64,000 nt of DNA from Bacillus shivajii (GCF_020519665.1 NZ_CP084703.1:4340001-4404000), one strand, 5' to 3'; counted from the stretch's first letter, positions 1-9,057 are shown. The notes: generated from the letters alone by a model not told the origin. Program-made: numbers and translations.

Positions 1-1
1 G

Positions 2-76
2 ACAATAGCTGGCTTGATCTTAGCAGGAACAGGAGTTATTTTAATAACTCGCAAACAATTAGTAAATAATCAGTAG
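2..76 (+). CDS. C-terminal end of a probable sortase-anchored surface protein (partial)
   Basis: Only the last 24 codons are in the window. They encode a hydrophobic stretch (TIAGLILAGTGVILI) followed by a short basic tail (TRKQLVNNQ) and a TAG stop. That is the usual end of a Gram-positive cell-wall sorting signal: membrane span plus positive tail. The LPxTG-type motif would lie just left of the window and cannot be seen. A class D sortase gene follows about 200 bases downstream on the same strand, which suggests an enzyme-substrate pair. A plain C-terminal membrane anchor is the alternative. Confidence 0.55.
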   Translation, partial: TIAGLILAGTGVILITRKQLVNNQ

Positions 77-101
77 TGTTAAACTTACTTTTTTGCTGTA
101 T

Positions 102-178
102 GGCGAAGACAGAGGCGTAGTTGCGACGCACAGGATGTGCTAGCATCGGCGTTCCGAGAGGACGTCGGGTCTTTAGCC
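102..178 (-). ncRNA. Structured RNA candidate resembling the Bacillaceae-1 motif
   Basis: Read on the minus strand, a closing stem (GGC..AGAC with GTCT..GCC) holds two hairpins. One is GCAC-ATCCT-GTGC and the other is CCGA-cGTCCTc-TCGG. Both terminal loops therefore contain RUCCU, the hallmark of the Bacillaceae-1 RNA motif as I recall it. The segment is more GC-rich than its surroundings and has no reading frame. It could instead be a dispersed intergenic repeat or a leader element of the downstream sortase gene; similar 12-base sequences (taaac.ttactt) flank it. Confidence 0.45.
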
Positions 179-281
179 GGTAAACCTTACTTTACACATT
201 AAATTTTTAGCTACGCCGAGTGACTAAGCCACAGTTCTAAAATTTTATACATTCTTAAAGTGTTAAAAAGGAGAATATCAA

Positions 282-896
282 ATGAAAATACTCGGTCTCC
301 TTTTATTGTTATCAGGGGGTATGATTTTTTCTTATAACGGTTATACATGGCTCGAACAGCGAAACTCTGTTGTAGACCTTTCAATGCAATCAAATACGCA
401 TGCTATGGACTACCAACTAGTAGAAAAAGAAAGCTCAACAAACATTGAAAAGAGTGAGCCAGAAAATATTCCGTTGCTTGAAGAAGGTTCCCAAATAGCT
501 GAGTTAACCATTCCTAAGCTTGAAAGGTTGTACCCTGTTTACTGGGGAACTGAGTCAACTTCCTTAAAAAAGGGAGTTGGAATGTATGATAGTCAATGGA
601 CAGTCACACCAGACATTGTAGGTCATACAGTTCTATCTGGACATCGAGACACAGTATTTAGAGACGTTGGAGATTTAGTAGAAGGTGATCAATTACATTT
701 GAAATTTGAAGGGACCAACTATATTTATGAAATCGTAGATATTTGGATCACAGATAAAAATGATCGTACGGTTATTGTAAATAAAGATAGCTCTATCTTA
801 ACTTTAACGACTTGCTATCCCTTCAATTACCTTGGGAATGCTCCAGAGCGTTATATTATCCAATCAGAACTTATAAGAAAAGAAAAGAACAGCTAG
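282..896 (+). CDS. Class D sortase
   Basis: Transpeptidase of 204 aa that should join a surface protein to peptidoglycan outside the membrane. Residues 4-24 form an N-terminal membrane anchor. The sortase fold follows, with catalytic His121 (LSGHRDT), Cys178 (LTTCYP) and Arg190 (PERYII), all in the expected order. The TLTTCYP motif and the size fit class D (YhcS-like) sortases. The start ATG has AAAAAGGAG upstream at the right spacing. The substrate is probably the protein whose tail ends at base 76. Confidence 0.9.
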   Translation: MKILGLLLLLSGGMIFSYNGYTWLEQRNSVVDLSMQSNTHAMDYQLVEKESSTNIEKSEPENIPLLEEGSQIAELTIPKLERLYPVYWGTESTSLKKGVGMYDSQWTVTPDIVGHTVLSGHRDTVFRDVGDLVEGDQLHLKFEGTNYIYEIVDIWITDKNDRTVIVNKDSSILTLTTCYPFNYLGNAPERYIIQSELIRKEKNS

Positions 897-901
897 ATTT
901 A

Positions 902-945
902 GGGGTTGTTTCATGTTGTTTGACATGGAACAACCCCATCTTTTC
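902..945 (+). terminator. Intrinsic terminator after the sortase gene
   Basis: A long stem (ggggttgtttcatg pairing with catggaacaacccc) spans 902-937 and is followed by atctttt. Confidence 0.7.
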
Positions 946-1060
946 ACCCATATTTATCATGGATTCATTCTTACATTCACGCCTTTCTTTATGATTGATC
1001 TTTTAGTCGTCCATACTTATCATGTAATAAGCAAATCACCTTTTTACTTAGGAGGTAAAC

Positions 1061-1993
1061 ATGAACATTACATTTTTAGGAACTGGGTCTGGCGTACCTG
1101 CAAAACATCGAAATGTTTCTTCCTTAGCTTTACATTTGATGAATAAGCAAGCTTCGATTTGGCTCTTTGATTGTGGGGAAGCAACACAACATCAAATATT
1201 ACATACCCCCATTAAGTTAAGACGAGTGGAAAAAATCTTTATTACTCATTTACACGGTGACCACATTTTTGGATTACCAGGTGTGTTAGGAAGTCGTTCC
1301 TTTCAAGGTGCAGAAACACCTTTAAACATCTATGGACCAAAGGGGATCAAGGAATTTATTGAAATTTCTCTTAAAACAAGTGGCACTCATTTAAGGTACC
1401 CGCTGTATATCGAAGAATTTAATCAGGAAGGAAAGTTATTTGAAGACAATGAGTTTCTAGTGTCGACTGCCAAGCTCGTTCATGGTCTACCATCTTTTGG
1501 ATTTAGAGTACAGCAAAAAGACCTCCCTGGTCCGTTATTAATGGACAAAGTAAAAGCAGCACAAATTGAACCTGGTCCTATTTTAAAAAAATTAAAAGAT
1601 GGTCGATCGATCACTTTGCCAGATGGAAGAACTGTAAATGGGCAAGACTTTATCGGACCTCCTAAAAAAGGGAAGGTTGTTACCGTCTTAGGTGATACAC
1701 GGTTCAATGAGAGGTCGATTCCATTAGCGAAAAATGCTAATGTGCTAATTCACGAAGCTACCTTCGCAAAAGAGGACCACCTTCTAGCCAATGAATATTT
1801 TCACTCAACAACCGTGGAAGCAGCGACAATCGCAAAACAAGCTGGGGTAAAACAACTTATCCTTAACCACATAAGTACACGATACCAAGCTGAAGATATT
1901 AAAACATTATTAAATGAAGCAAAAGAAATCTTCCCTCATACGTTTGTTGCAGACGATTTTTCTACATTTAAAGTGCCAACTTCTTTTTCATAA
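1061..1993 (+). CDS. rnz: Ribonuclease Z (tRNA 3'-processing endonuclease)
   Basis: Zinc-dependent endonuclease of the metallo-beta-lactamase superfamily that removes 3' trailers from tRNA precursors lacking an encoded CCA. The 310 aa length is normal for bacterial RNase Z. The metal-binding motif HLHGDH is at residues 63-68 (His63, His65, Asp67, His68). Further ligands are likely in [14 protein letters not shown] and LNHISTR. The loop [15 protein letters not shown] is typical of the family. TTAGGAGG precedes the ATG. It appears to be a single-gene unit between two terminators. Confidence 0.95.
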   Translation: MNITFLGTGSGVPAKHRNVSSLALHLMNKQASIWLFDCGEATQHQILHTPIKLRRVEKIFITHLHGDHIFGLPGVLGSRSFQGAETPLNIYGPKGIKEFIEISLKTSGTHLRYPLYIEEFNQEGKLFEDNEFLVSTAKLVHGLPSFGFRVQQKDLPGPLLMDKVKAAQIEPGPILKKLKDGRSITLPDGRTVNGQDFIGPPKKGKVVTVLGDTRFNERSIPLAKNANVLIHEATFAKEDHLLANEYFHSTTVEAATIAKQAGVKQLILNHISTRYQAEDIKTLLNEAKEIFPHTFVADDFSTFKVPTSFS

Positions 1994-2023
1994 CCCTTCA
2001 AATCATTATTCAATCGTTTTAAA

Positions 2024-2047
2024 GCTCACCAATTGGTGGGCTTTTTT
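2024..2047 (+). terminator. Intrinsic terminator of rnz
   Basis: Perfect 7-bp stem gctcacc/ggtgggc with loop aatt, followed by six T. Confidence 0.85.
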
Positions 2048-2244
2048 ACTTAAGTGAAAATAATATCACTTTAACAATGAGGCTAACTCAACGTAACCAT
2101 CCATTATTTCAATGCTTAGCAACCGCCGAGTTTTCTTCATGTATAAAAATCATCTGACAGGAAAAGATTAGTAATATATGTATCTATGAATGTAAAAAAT
2201 TGTTACTAGTTTCACATATACAAAAAATGGAGGAGGAAAAACCT

Positions 2245-3162
2245 TTGTCTATTCACCGTTTAGCTTTATTGACTAGTTTTATGACATTTGGATTAATTGT
2301 TTTTGGAGGTTTCGTCGTTTCAACAGGTTCTGGAATGGGGTGCGGACCTGAATGGCCCTTATGTAATGGGGCAGTCATTCCTGAGTTATCCGGGGCAACT
2401 CTTATTGAATTTGCTCATCGTGTGATTGCACTGATCGTGCAAGCTTTATCAGCTCTTTTAATGCTAAAAATTCTTCGTGAAAACCGTTCTGTCATTCAAA
2501 AAAATGTGGCGATCGGTATGATGGGTACACTCCTTGTACAGATTCTTCTCGGTGCAATCGTTGTATTCCTGCATGTCCCTGCAATCATTGTTACAATCCA
2601 CCTAATAGTTGCGATGGTATATTTAGCTAGTTTAATATGGATATGGCGCTATTCAAAACCCACATTTATTCCATATCACAATGAATATCGATTACCTTTA
2701 AATAGACAAAAACGGATGAAATATCATTTAAATATCGTACTAACCATGCTTTTATTCACATTTGGAATAGGAGGATATATTAAACATCAACACGGTGTGA
2801 ATCGAAATGCGTTTGAATGGTTATTTCTTTCAAAGCCGATCCCACAAAACATGGTAGACACTCTTGAAGCTGTACACTTTGTGCTTGCTGCAGTTGCTGC
2901 TGTTTATATTTTCACCTTAACCGTTGTCGCATTTAAAAATGGATGGGGTGAAAAAATCGAGAACCGTTTTGCTCTTACCTCCATCATTGTTTTTGTACAA
3001 GCAGTTATCGGACTTGTCATGATTTGGTTTGAAATGCCTGTCTCCCTTGCTGTACTACATTTAGCGTTTGCTACGCTGATTTTTGCTATCATCGTTGAAT
3101 CACGTATTACATTAGACATTCTTTCTGATCGGAAGATAGAAAATATTAATCAAATCGGATAA
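2245..3162 (+). CDS. ctaA: Heme A synthase (CtaA/COX15)
   Basis: Membrane enzyme that oxidises the C8 methyl of heme O to give heme A for aa3/caa3 oxidases. About eight membrane spans are visible in two similar halves. Conserved features include STGSGMGCGPEWPLCNG near residue 25 with the paired cysteines, EFAHR, and later heme-ligand histidines in EAVHFVLA and AVLHLAFA. I chose the TTG at 2245 because GGAGGAGG sits 8 bases upstream and the resulting 305 aa matches Bacillus CtaA (about 306). An in-frame ATG at 2227 lacks a ribosome site. No ctaB/ctaC genes are next to it. Confidence 0.9.
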   Translation: MSIHRLALLTSFMTFGLIVFGGFVVSTGSGMGCGPEWPLCNGAVIPELSGATLIEFAHRVIALIVQALSALLMLKILRENRSVIQKNVAIGMMGTLLVQILLGAIVVFLHVPAIIVTIHLIVAMVYLASLIWIWRYSKPTFIPYHNEYRLPLNRQKRMKYHLNIVLTMLLFTFGIGGYIKHQHGVNRNAFEWLFLSKPIPQNMVDTLEAVHFVLAAVAAVYIFTLTVVAFKNGWGEKIENRFALTSIIVFVQAVIGLVMIWFEMPVSLAVLHLAFATLIFAIIVESRITLDILSDRKIENINQIG

Positions 3163-3363
3163 CCCTTCGTCAATTCTTACTATGGTAACGCCCCTGTAGA
3201 GGATGACTCAATAGAAAGTGCCAGGCACCTCTTTTGCAAGATACATAAAGACTTAGAAGGTGGAGAACTTGTATCTTGTAAAGGATGGAGAGAGCTAGGC
3301 ACTTATGAGTCACAAATTGAATTAAATGAATATCCATCTAGCTCAAAAAAAGAAAAAAATTAA
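3163..3363 (+). pseudogene. Orphan open frame, possible gene remnant
   Basis: A frame with no start codon stays open for 66 codons after the ctaA stop and ends at TAA 3361-3363. It reads ...FCKIHKDLEGGELVSC and ends with SSSKKEKN, which looks protein-like, but I do not recognise it. Near its start is the palindromic motif gtgccaggcacc, which resembles REP-type repeats common in Bacillaceae. It may be the 3' end of a decayed gene, or chance. Confidence 0.25.
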
Positions 3364-3642
3364 AAGTAGAGAATGAACTCTACTTGAATTTCATCGTTTC
3401 TTCTTCAACTAACGGTAGTTAGCAATTAGATGGAAAGTTTCACTTCATGAGATGAGAATATCTGCTCATTTAACGAAGTGAGTGACAGCGCTATCATTGA
3501 CAACTGTATGAACGTTTTTCTAAAAATGTGTGAATCCTTTCGTTTACAAGGAGAAAACACTTTTTTTTATTTACAGGATCTCTATAATTGAAAGTATTCA
3601 TTTATTGGTCACCAGGTATAACTAGAGATGGAGGAAAATAGT
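3364..3642. other. Intergenic region with two hairpins
   Basis: A hairpin agtagag-aatgaa-ctctact lies at 3365-3384. A larger inverted repeat (tcacttc ... gaagtga) lies at about 3443-3482. No further gene was recognised. The promoter of the downstream transporter gene should lie here. Confidence 0.4.
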
Positions 3643-5241
3643 GTGGAGACGCTCATACAATTATTGCAAGAGCCGCTTGTGCTCCTTTTTGTTATTTTAT
3701 TTCTCGGCTCACTTCTTGGACAGGCAAAAATAAAAGGACTTAGTCTCGGTACGTCGGGTGTGCTGCTTGTGGCCATGGTATTCGGCCATTTCGGTTACCA
3801 GATCTCATCGGTGGTACAAAATCTCGGCCTCAGTCTTTTTATTGTTGCCGTCGGGCTGCAGGCAGGTCCCAGGTTTTTCAGAATGATGAGAACTTCCGGG
3901 ATTATTTTTGGCATTATTGGTTTGCTGATTGTACTGATCGCTTCTTTGACAACTATTTTAGTTTCAAAACTACTAGGACTGTCGCCCGCTTTAAGTATCG
4001 GGCTTATGACAGGCGCTCTTACCAGTACGCCGGGTCTTGCCGCTGCCCTCCAAGCAACCAATGATCCACTCGCATCAGTCGGTTATGGGATTGCTTATCC
4101 GTTTGGTGTGGTGGCTGTTGTACTGTTTGTCCAACTTTTCCCAAAGCTGCTGCAGATTGATTTAGAAAAAGATTTAAAACGGAAAGTGGGACCTGTAAGA
4201 CATAAAGCTTCTCCGGAAGTGATGACTATTGAAGTGACACAGGACCATATTCATAAAAAAACGCTGAAGGAACTAAAGCTTGCACCTAATAGTTCAACTG
4301 TGGTCAGTCGGGTCATAAGAGGAGACCGTAGCATTATCAGTTTAAGCGATACAGTCATTTTAAAAGGCGATCTACTTGTGGCTGTAGGTATACTGCGCGA
4401 CCTGGAAAAATTATGTGAGGATATCGGACGGAAAGTTTCCACTGATTTCTCCAATGCCGACCATATTAAACTGAGAAAGGTCACCGTGGATGCGGAAGAC
4501 ATGATAGGAAAAAGTATAAGGGAGCTGCGGTTACGAAGCAAGTTCGGTGTAACCGTCACGCGAATGGAGCGGGGAGGCTTTGAGTTCAACCAGAATCCTG
4601 GCTGGCGTCTTGAACGTGGTGACATCTTAACCGTCGTAAGCAGTGAAGACCGTCTGAATGAAGTTGAACAGATTTTCAGTAGGAAAAAACTCGCTGTTAC
4701 TAATGTGCACATTTTTTCATTAAGTTTAATTTTGCTTATAGGCATTTTGGTCGGATTAATGCCGATCTATTTGCCGGGACTTGGAACATTGTCGCTCGGT
4801 GTGGCGGGTGGTCCTTTATTCGTTGCCTTAGTTATCGGTCACTTCGGAAAACTCGGCCCTATTCAGGCCAGATTCTTCCAGCCTTCCAATCAGGTGATCC
4901 GTGATATAGGCCTCGTCCTGTTTCTAGCGGGGGCCGGTACGACAGCAGGTGAGGGTATGGTAGAGGTCGTCATGGCAGAAGGGCTTCGTCTTGTTTTTGG
5001 AGGGGCGCTTATCACCATTTTGCCCATATTGGCCGGATTTTTCATTGCAAAAAAAATATTTCACTTAAGCATTCTTCATTCGCTCGGTGCCCTTTGCGGA
5101 GGATTAACAAGTACGCCGGGGTTAGGAGCTGTTAACCAGCTTACTAAAGGAGATGAGCCTGCTATAGCTTATGCCGCCGCCTATCCGTTTGCACTTATCT
5201 TTGTAGCTATCGCGGCACAGATTCTCGTCTTTGTACTTTAA
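3643..5241 (+). CDS. AspT/YidE-family putative transporter with two RCK_C domains
   Basis: Membrane protein of about 532 aa built from two homologous membrane halves of roughly five spans each (about 10-165 and 365-530). Each half has the repeated signature T-S-T-P-G-L (GALTSTPGLAAALQ and GGLTSTPGLGAVNQ). Two cytoplasmic TrkA_C/RCK_C domains lie between them (about 195-355). This is the AspT_YidE_dup layout, whose best-known member exchanges aspartate for alanine; the substrate here is unknown. The GTG start at 3643 has GGAGG 8 bases upstream, better than the ATG at 3628. The sequence looks richer in GC than its neighbours, hinting at transfer. Confidence 0.85.
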   Translation: METLIQLLQEPLVLLFVILFLGSLLGQAKIKGLSLGTSGVLLVAMVFGHFGYQISSVVQNLGLSLFIVAVGLQAGPRFFRMMRTSGIIFGIIGLLIVLIASLTTILVSKLLGLSPALSIGLMTGALTSTPGLAAALQATNDPLASVGYGIAYPFGVVAVVLFVQLFPKLLQIDLEKDLKRKVGPVRHKASPEVMTIEVTQDHIHKKTLKELKLAPNSSTVVSRVIRGDRSIISLSDTVILKGDLLVAVGILRDLEKLCEDIGRKVSTDFSNADHIKLRKVTVDAEDMIGKSIRELRLRSKFGVTVTRMERGGFEFNQNPGWRLERGDILTVVSSEDRLNEVEQIFSRKKLAVTNVHIFSLSLILLIGILVGLMPIYLPGLGTLSLGVAGGPLFVALVIGHFGKLGPIQARFFQPSNQVIRDIGLVLFLAGAGTTAGEGMVEVVMAEGLRLVFGGALITILPILAGFFIAKKIFHLSILHSLGALCGGLTSTPGLGAVNQLTKGDEPAIAYAAAYPFALIFVAIAAQILVFVL

Positions 5242-5286
5242 CCATTTTCTGAATAAGTATATATATCTTTCGCTTATCTTTTAATC

Positions 5287-5332
5287 AACGCCTCACAGGC
5301 CGGCTTTACACCGATTTGTGAGGCGTTTTTTT
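5287..5332 (+). terminator. Intrinsic terminator of the AspT-like gene
   Basis: 11-bp stem aacgcctcaca/tgtgaggcgtt followed by a run of seven T. Confidence 0.9.
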
Positions 5333-5632
5333 GTTAGCTGTTCACAGAATGCTCTGAAGGATTTCAGATAACTTATTACACGCCTAGCAACATAACCGAT
5401 ATAACCACTACAATAAAGTGACAGTACAAACTAAAGTAATATAAAAATCCTCTTATAGCACTTCTTGAAATGTATTTCTTATTTAATCATCAGGTAAGCG
5501 TTTGATGTTATCTCCAGCTTTAGAGAAAAGACGTATGACCTCCCCTACATTTCTGTTTGACGATTTCGTCTCCATGCACTTTTGTATGTTTTATATGGCA
5601 GTGGTTAAAGTAATAACAAGGAGGGAATCAAT
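5333..5632. other. Intergenic region, nothing recognised
   Basis: AT-rich sequence between the terminator at 5287-5332 and the small gene at 5633. I see no gene or clear structure apart from a possible TTGACG -35 box near 5558. Confidence 0.4.
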
Positions 5633-5770
5633 ATGGACAACGAAACAACACATGAGTTTGTAGAAAATTTACATGAGCGCCAAGCAAAGGACGAAAAGAA
5701 CAAGCAACGTCAAGGACATCGTCATGCGAGTAAACGGTTACCCGCTAAAAAACATAATACGAATAAATAA
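5633..5770 (+). CDS. Small basic/hydrophilic protein (DUF4023-like)
   Basis: A 45-aa protein with a strong ribosome site (AAGGAGGG, 8 bases before ATG). It starts MDNETTHEFVENLHERQAKD and then becomes very rich in Lys, Arg, His and Gln, with no membrane segment. From memory it resembles the small Bacillus proteins grouped as DUF4023; the function is unknown. It is a single-gene unit between a long intergenic region and a convergent terminator. Confidence 0.65.
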   Translation: MDNETTHEFVENLHERQAKDEKNKQRQGHRHASKRLPAKKHNTNK

Positions 5771-5817
5771 AACTGTGACTAGATAAAGCCACGGTTATCT
5801 CAGCTCAATAAGAAATA

Positions 5818-5842
5818 GAGGATAAGCGTTTCGCTCATCCTC
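5818..5842 (-). terminator. Hairpin downstream of the molybdoenzyme gene
   Basis: Stem gaggat.agcg/cgct.atcctc with loop ttt. On the minus strand it is followed by tatttctt. It separates the small plus-strand gene from the minus-strand gene ending at 5851. Confidence 0.5.
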
Positions 5843-5850
5843 CCTCCTTT

Positions 5851-8208
5851 TTAGCTAACCGTTGTTTCTAAATCAGCAATTGGCTTTTCAAGATATTTTG
5901 TATCTTTTCGTGCATTAAAACGATCTGCCTTTTCAACTTTTACTGCAATATTGTAGTCAGGCATGCCGGCAAACTTTTCATAACGACCTTTCGGTAATAA
6001 AAAGTTTCCTTCTGGGAAGTGAACGCCGAGGTTTCCTCTTGCCATCGACACGAACTTTGCGCGGCCTTGGAAAACACCAAATTGATTATAAACGACAATT
6101 CCTTCTCCTTCTTGAATACTTAATTCTTTTGCATCTTCTTCGTTAATTAATACATCATATCTCTCTGATTGGTTGAAAGGATCTGTTTCACCATAAACCA
6201 TGGAGTTAAACTGTTTTCCTCGTCTTGTTGTAATATAGAAGTCACCTGGTTTTTTATTTAAGTTCGGAATATCAACAGTAATTAAGTTTCCTTTTCCGTC
6301 TTCTGTCGGACAAATGCCATCTTCACATAGCCATGCACCGCCCCATTGGAACACATCACCTTGATTTTTCAAATGTTGAATGCCTTCATAGTTTGGGTTT
6401 GCCTTCGCAATTTCATTACGAATCGCTTGGCAATCTTCAAAGTCAACTAGGTGTGCCGTCTCAGGCTTCACACGTTTTGCTAAATCAATGTATATTTTCC
6501 ACTCAGCACGCGCTTCTTCTATTTTATTTTTATTCCCCTCAATTTCTGGAGAGAAATAAACCATTCGTTCCGTTGAAGTAGACGTGCCGCCGCCTTCTTG
6601 CTCATAACGCGTTTTCGCAGGAAGAACAATAACCGCTTCTTTTGCATCTACAAGTGTTGACGTATTTAAAATAATATCTTGATGCACACGAATATCTAAC
6701 TCTGATAATGCCTGTTCAACAAACTCTGGCTCTGGCATCGTTTCAATGAAGTTTCCACCAGATAAATAATAAAGTTTAATTTTTCTCTCATGATCTTCTG
6801 GCAGGAGTATGTTTTCAAGTGTAATTCCAACGATATCTCCTTGCCATTTCGGAAGTTCAAAGTTCCATAACTTTTCGATGCGCTCCATATTTTTCGGCTC
6901 AAAGTCTCCCCCTGGAAGAACAAATGGATCTGCACCCATTTCCCCGCTTCCTTGTACAGAAGAGTGGCCACGGAAAGGCATTAATCCATTATATTGACGA
7001 CCTAAGAAACCGCGTAATAAAGCAAGGTTTGCAACTTGTGAAATGTTATCTGTTGCAAATGAATGCATCGTTAACCCTAATGCCCAAGCAAAAACAGCAT
7101 TTTTACTTTTAGCTAGAAGTTCAGATAGTTCGATGATTCTTTCTTTACTGACACCAGAAGACTCTACAATATCATCCCAAGATTGCTCTTGAACTTTCGC
7201 TTTCAGTTCGTCATAGTCATTGACATGCTCATTTACGAATTGATGATTAATGGCTGCACCATGCTCAGTTTGTTCCATCTCAAACCAATACTTCATAATT
7301 CCATGCATGAAGGCAATATCGCCACCGATATTTACTTGGTAAAAATCATCAGCCACTTTCGTTCCAAATAGTGCAGACTCAGGAACGGACGGCACCCAAT
7401 ATTCATCCATAGAAGGTTCTCTATAAGGATTGATAACAATGATCTTTGTTCCTTTTTTCTTCGCTTCAAGCATATATTTTGTTGATACTGGTGAAGAGTT
7501 AGATGCTACACTTCCCCAGAATAACAAGACATCGGTTCCAATCCAGTCTTGATAGTTCGCCGTCGATGCCCCAACACCAATTGAGCGCTTTAGTGCTGTT
7601 TTACTCGGTGAATGGCAAATTCGAGAGGCATTATCAATATTGTTCGTTCCTAAAAAACGAGATACTTTTCCTGCTACATAATAGGACTCGTTCGTGATCC
7701 CCCGTGACGTTAAGTAAAACGCATATTGCTTCGGATCTAACTTTTTCATCTTATTTGCTACCATATCCATCGCATCATCCCAGGAAATACGTGAAAACTT
7801 TCGCTCACCTGGTCTGCGGATCAATGGGTATGGAATACGTCCTAGTTTACGCAATTCTGTACTAGAATACTTTCTTAATTCATCAATATCTGCGTGAAGA
7901 ATATCTTCTTTAATGGCAGGCATTGTATTTAACCGAAGGACGTTAAACCTTGTCGTACAAACGTGAGGGCCTGTTAACGTTTGGTCATATAAGCCAGAAA
8001 CCCCTAATGCACACCCATCACAAACACCTTTTGTAATAATGTTTTTCGCATAGTTTAAGTTATCTTTATTTTCATAAATCGTTTTAAAAGAATCGCGAAT
8101 ATGTTTTGGCTTTACTTTTCCAAGACCAAATGGGATTGGGCTCACCCAATGCTTTGGTGCTGGTATCTTCGATTTTTTCATCGGTCCATTATGTTTTGTC
8201 TTCCCCAT
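5851..8208 (-). CDS. FdhF/YdeP-family molybdopterin oxidoreductase (formate dehydrogenase alpha-like)
   Basis: Protein of 785 aa of the molybdopterin oxidoreductase family, YdeP branch. The N-terminus has CDGCALG (Cys63, Cys66) and Cys84 rather than the usual four-cysteine [4Fe-4S] motif. Cys198 (SRICHSPS) is the likely molybdenum ligand. The C-terminal cofactor-binding domain starts near residue 650 (FYITTRRGKQFNSM). I chose the ATG at 8208 over the GTG at 8217 because GGAG lies 8 bases before the ATG. The neighbouring OFA transporter and fdhD support formate-linked chemistry, but YdeP-type substrates are not settled. Confidence 0.85.
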   Translation of the reverse strand: MGKTKHNGPMKKSKIPAPKHWVSPIPFGLGKVKPKHIRDSFKTIYENKDNLNYAKNIITKGVCDGCALGVSGLYDQTLTGPHVCTTRFNVLRLNTMPAIKEDILHADIDELRKYSSTELRKLGRIPYPLIRRPGERKFSRISWDDAMDMVANKMKKLDPKQYAFYLTSRGITNESYYVAGKVSRFLGTNNIDNASRICHSPSKTALKRSIGVGASTANYQDWIGTDVLLFWGSVASNSSPVSTKYMLEAKKKGTKIIVINPYREPSMDEYWVPSVPESALFGTKVADDFYQVNIGGDIAFMHGIMKYWFEMEQTEHGAAINHQFVNEHVNDYDELKAKVQEQSWDDIVESSGVSKERIIELSELLAKSKNAVFAWALGLTMHSFATDNISQVANLALLRGFLGRQYNGLMPFRGHSSVQGSGEMGADPFVLPGGDFEPKNMERIEKLWNFELPKWQGDIVGITLENILLPEDHERKIKLYYLSGGNFIETMPEPEFVEQALSELDIRVHQDIILNTSTLVDAKEAVIVLPAKTRYEQEGGGTSTSTERMVYFSPEIEGNKNKIEEARAEWKIYIDLAKRVKPETAHLVDFEDCQAIRNEIAKANPNYEGIQHLKNQGDVFQWGGAWLCEDGICPTEDGKGNLITVDIPNLNKKPGDFYITTRRGKQFNSMVYGETDPFNQSERYDVLINEEDAKELSIQEGEGIVVYNQFGVFQGRAKFVSMARGNLGVHFPEGNFLLPKGRYEKFAGMPDYNIAVKVEKADRFNARKDTKYLEKPIADLETTVS

Positions 8209-8280
8209 TTGTAACACTCCTTACATCAATTAGTACCTTTTGTTCCTTCTATGGCTACACTGAAAATAAGGTTTATAATT

Positions 8281-8420
8281 GACCATTCGCTTTCGTCCAC
8301 TCGCTTTCTGTGGGCGTCGCCTCAGCCTCCTCGAACTCTCAAGTTCGTTCTACGGGGTCTTCACCTGACGCTATCCCACAAGAGTCTCGTGGACTTCGCT
8401 CATTCAAACGATCAACACTT
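8281..8420. repeat. Dispersed Bacillaceae intergenic repeat (candidate)
   Basis: A GC-rich block with many short inverted pairs (for example gaactctcaagttc, and tcctcg opposite cgtgga). I recall sequences beginning cgctttc.gtgggcgtcgcc and continuing cagcctcctcg in intergenic regions of many alkaliphilic bacilli. It is open in one frame but has no ribosome site and no protein-like composition. It lies in the 5' region of the YdeP-type gene, upstream on the minus strand. Only this one copy is in the window, so its repeat nature rests on memory. Confidence 0.5.
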
Positions 8421-8500
8421 ATTTCATCGTGCAAAATTATTTCGCATAAAAATCCACCTTGTAAAATATCAATCTACAAGTTTTAACAAGCATTTTCTAT

Positions 8501-8545
8501 AAAAAACCACCGCACACTCCCCATTCAGAAAATGTTGCGGTGGTT
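8501..8545 (-). terminator. Intrinsic terminator of the DUF2294 gene
   Basis: 10-bp stem aaccaccgca/tgcggtggtt at 8505-8545. On the minus strand it is followed by a run of T (8501-8504 and beyond). Confidence 0.8.
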
Positions 8546-8634
8546 AAGTCTTGAGCAGGACCGCTGCTAAGTGCCAAACCTTATATAGATTTATATTTTT
8601 GCTTTTAGACAAGAATCTAGTACTTTACACTTAT

Positions 8635-9000
8635 CTACTTCGAAGCAGAGAATTTTTGTTCGATATCTTCGTCAAAAACGAATACGGACATTCCGAAATC
8701 ACGGTCGATATCAATATCAACAAACAAATGTAAAAACTTACATCCCAGAAACTCTTCCATTTCTATTGGCGGATTTTTCCTGTACATATCCTTGACCATT
8801 TCTGTCCGGGCTGCACGAAGCATATCTTTTCCTTCATCTGCTGTTGCAATAAACTTTTCAACTGGAGATAGATTTCCTTCCATCTCGCAAATAGCCCAGC
8901 TTTTACAAAATGTTGTGTTGATTTTACTAGGTCCTTTTCCCATATGCTTTTTTCGAAAAGAACGAACTAAGTTACTAAATTCAGCTTCAAATTTATTCAT
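8635..9000 (-). CDS. DUF2294-type protein associated with formate dehydrogenase genes
   Basis: A 121-aa cytoplasmic protein with a basic N-terminal half (FRKKHMGKGPSKI) and an acidic C-terminal half. The pattern Kx(2)GKGP, then EGNLSPVEKF and RTEMVKDM, fits the DUF2294 family often found beside fdh genes in Bacillus. The molecular function is unknown. The ATG at 9000 has AAAGGG 9 bases upstream; a TTG at 9009 is less likely. It lies between the transporter and the molybdoenzyme on the same strand. Confidence 0.7.
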   Translation of the reverse strand: MNKFEAEFSNLVRSFRKKHMGKGPSKINTTFCKSWAICEMEGNLSPVEKFIATADEGKDMLRAARTEMVKDMYRKNPPIEMEEFLGCKFLHLFVDIDIDRDFGMSVFVFDEDIEQKFSASK

Positions 9001-9057
9001 TTCCGTCAACCCTTTATTTTTATCTTAATAAGAGGTTAGTCTTTACACTTTTAAAAG

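Noticed and set aside
4251-4745. Minus-strand frame of 164 codons
   Set aside because: It is antisense to the RCK_C region of the AspT-like transporter, Ser/Arg-rich and without a ribosome site: a shadow frame.
8251-8502. Plus-strand reading frame of 83 codons
   Set aside because: It runs over the candidate dispersed repeat, has no ribosome site, and its composition is not protein-like.
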